Shown piece after piece: positions 34,636 through 35,875 of a DNA stretch of 35,875 bases. Each line of letters begins with the position of its first letter. Position 1 is the first letter of the stretch. Under the pieces are notes generated by a model. That model was not told the origin of the DNA, made no database searches, and saw nothing but the letters and a program-made list of their open reading frames with translations. The stretch lies in the NCBI GenBank assembly GCA_920105805.1, contig CAKKTI010000179.1, positions 3,774 to 39,648 of the forward strand, written 5' to 3'. Source of the DNA: Condylostoma magnum (taxonomy: Eukaryota > Ciliophora > Heterotrichea > Heterotrichida > Condylostomatidae). The translations under genes and the position numbers were made by a program.

Positions 34636-35859
34636 ATGGGTGAAAATCGTCTCTGGGAGAAAATTTTGAGTGAATCAGCTTAAAATACACGTCATACAGA
34701 CAGCACAATAATAATTCTAGGCTCTAAAAAATCCGGTAAATAATCAATAATAGATGCCCTACAGCGTGGCCCTGGATACCTACGACAAGAACATACTGAA
34801 CTAGTGAATCAATCTGAATAAGTGGGAACAGGACTTCACTATTCTTACTTAAACGCTAAAAACATAACAGACTCCCAGTCAGATAGAATAGCTCGAGTTA
34901 ATATATGAAGTCTTGACTCTACTGAGCTGGGAGATCTGCTGGATTTAGTCTTAAAGCCAGAAATGGTAAAAAACTTACTCCTAATTGTCAATTTAGACTG
35001 GGAATAACCGTGGGATTTTCTCAACGAGCTAAGAAAATGACTTGATTTCTGGTAGTCGAAAGTTTGGGACATAATTAGAAAGCTTCCATTGAGTGAGTAG
35101 GATTAGCTTATAAATGGAATAATCAACTATATCAAATTGTTCAATCAAGATTAAGACTTAGACTAAGAGACCATTTAGGAATTATCGCTCCCTGAAGGAG
35201 TACTCTAAGTTAATCTAGGAACTCCTATTATAATTACTGTTAATAAAGCTGATTAAATTTTTGAGGTATCAAAAAACCGGGAAAACTCAGAGCAGATGCT
35301 AGATTTTATACTGAAACATTTAAGGGAAGCTAATAACACTTACGGGGCAACTTTGATATACACTTCCACTAAGTAGAACATGAATATTAATGTGTTGTAT
35401 GATTACATAATGCACAGACTTTACGGGTTTAAGTTGCCCCATGAGGCTTAAGCTACCTAAAGAGAAACTATTTTTATACCAGCTGGATGGGACTCTGCTA
35501 ACCTACTACAAGATATGAATATTTTAAACCTTCCTGATAAATAGTATGATGAAGTTGTCCCTGAGCCTAGATAAAGGCTAAACCCTCCGTAATAAATTCA
35601 TTGCTAAACTGATTAATAATTTTTGCAGAATGCAAGGGAGAAGCTAGAAGGAAGCAATAAGGATAAGCAAAGTAGGGAAAGTAAAAGAGTTAATCCATTG
35701 GATCCTGGTGGAGAGGTTGTTATATAAGAGCAGACGGCTGAGGCTGCTGGAAGGTAATCAAATGCTAATCCCTTGCAGATATTCTATCAGAAGTTGTTAG
35801 AGAAGGGGACTGGGAGAGGAAGAGGTAGCTTAGAATAGAGATAAATGTTTGAAAGTTAA
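34636..35859 (+). CDS. DYNC1LI: Cytoplasmic dynein light intermediate chain
   Basis: About 407 aa. The Ras-like fold starts LWEKILSESAQNTRHTDSTI followed by ILGSKKSGKQS (a P-loop with GKQS), then NIWSLDS, LLLIVNLDWEQPWDFL, IIITVNKAD and ATLIYTSTKQNMNINVLYDY. IFIPAGWDSANLL is the family's highly conserved PAGWD motif. The tail is Gln/Glu/Pro-rich, as in animal DLICs, where it binds cargo adaptors. DLIC stabilises the dynein-1 (or, in other paralogues, IFT dynein-2) motor; which one applies here is not decided. It ends at TAA 35857, with TAG and TAA just before; the frame is still open to the window edge, so the true end could lie beyond it. Confidence 0.87.
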
Positions 35860-35875
35860 TCTTTAATTGTTTTAT

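Noticed and set aside
1-35875. Karyorelict code (TGA the only stop)
   Set aside because: It would force UGGT, kelch, SAS-6, SET and the RING-CH/AlgH protein to run about 100 to several hundred bases into neighbouring genes past their family C-termini.

Overview
The window reads as nuclear DNA from a ciliate with a reassigned genetic code. In dozens of recognisable proteins TAA and TAG fall at glutamine positions and TGA at conserved tryptophans. TGA also ends several genes, and TAA or TAG ends others, so all three codons appear to be both sense and stop. That is the Condylostoma-type heterotrich code (NCBI table 28); karyorelict table 27 has TGA as its only stop and explains the gene ends less well. 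Genes are nearly intronless (one 17-nt intron found) and packed a few to a few dozen bases apart. Stops that rest only on TAA/TAG are marked as uncertain.

Layout. 1-3765: a Myb/SANT gene running off the left edge (-), a small MGCGN-type acylation-motif protein (+), a RING-CH + AlgH membrane protein (-), a small C2HC zinc protein (+), a RING membrane protein (+) and a small basic protein (-). 3920-8669: a long coiled-coil protein and the Arp2/3 subunit ARPC1. 8819-12691: a 1290-aa WD40 protein with a C-terminal TRP-like channel. 12676-16150: small genes including a PLAC8 protein and a putative secreted protein, plus a Q-rich MGQC protein. 16563-18092: a DYRK-type kinase. 18150-21929: the ER folding sensor UGGT (-). 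21948-23754: a small hydrophobic protein and a cysteine-rich surface-type protein (+). 23801-33401: six same-strand (-) genes in a row: TBC1D5-like Rab GAP, WDR59 (GATOR2), a kelch protein, SAS-6, a SET methyltransferase and MED4. 33428-35859: two small possible genes, BLOC1S2 (-) and the dynein light intermediate chain (+).

The content is ordinary eukaryotic cell biology: centriole (SAS-6), dynein, actin nucleation, ER quality control, Mediator, and endolysosome/TOR control (TBC1D5, WDR59 and BLOC1S2 within 5 kb). I saw no rRNA, tRNA, CRISPR array, transposon or virus-like element. The most notable points are the ambiguous stop codons, the extreme packing, and three unusual domain combinations (RING-CH + AlgH; WD40 + TRP-like channel; MED4 + chitobiase-C-like domain).
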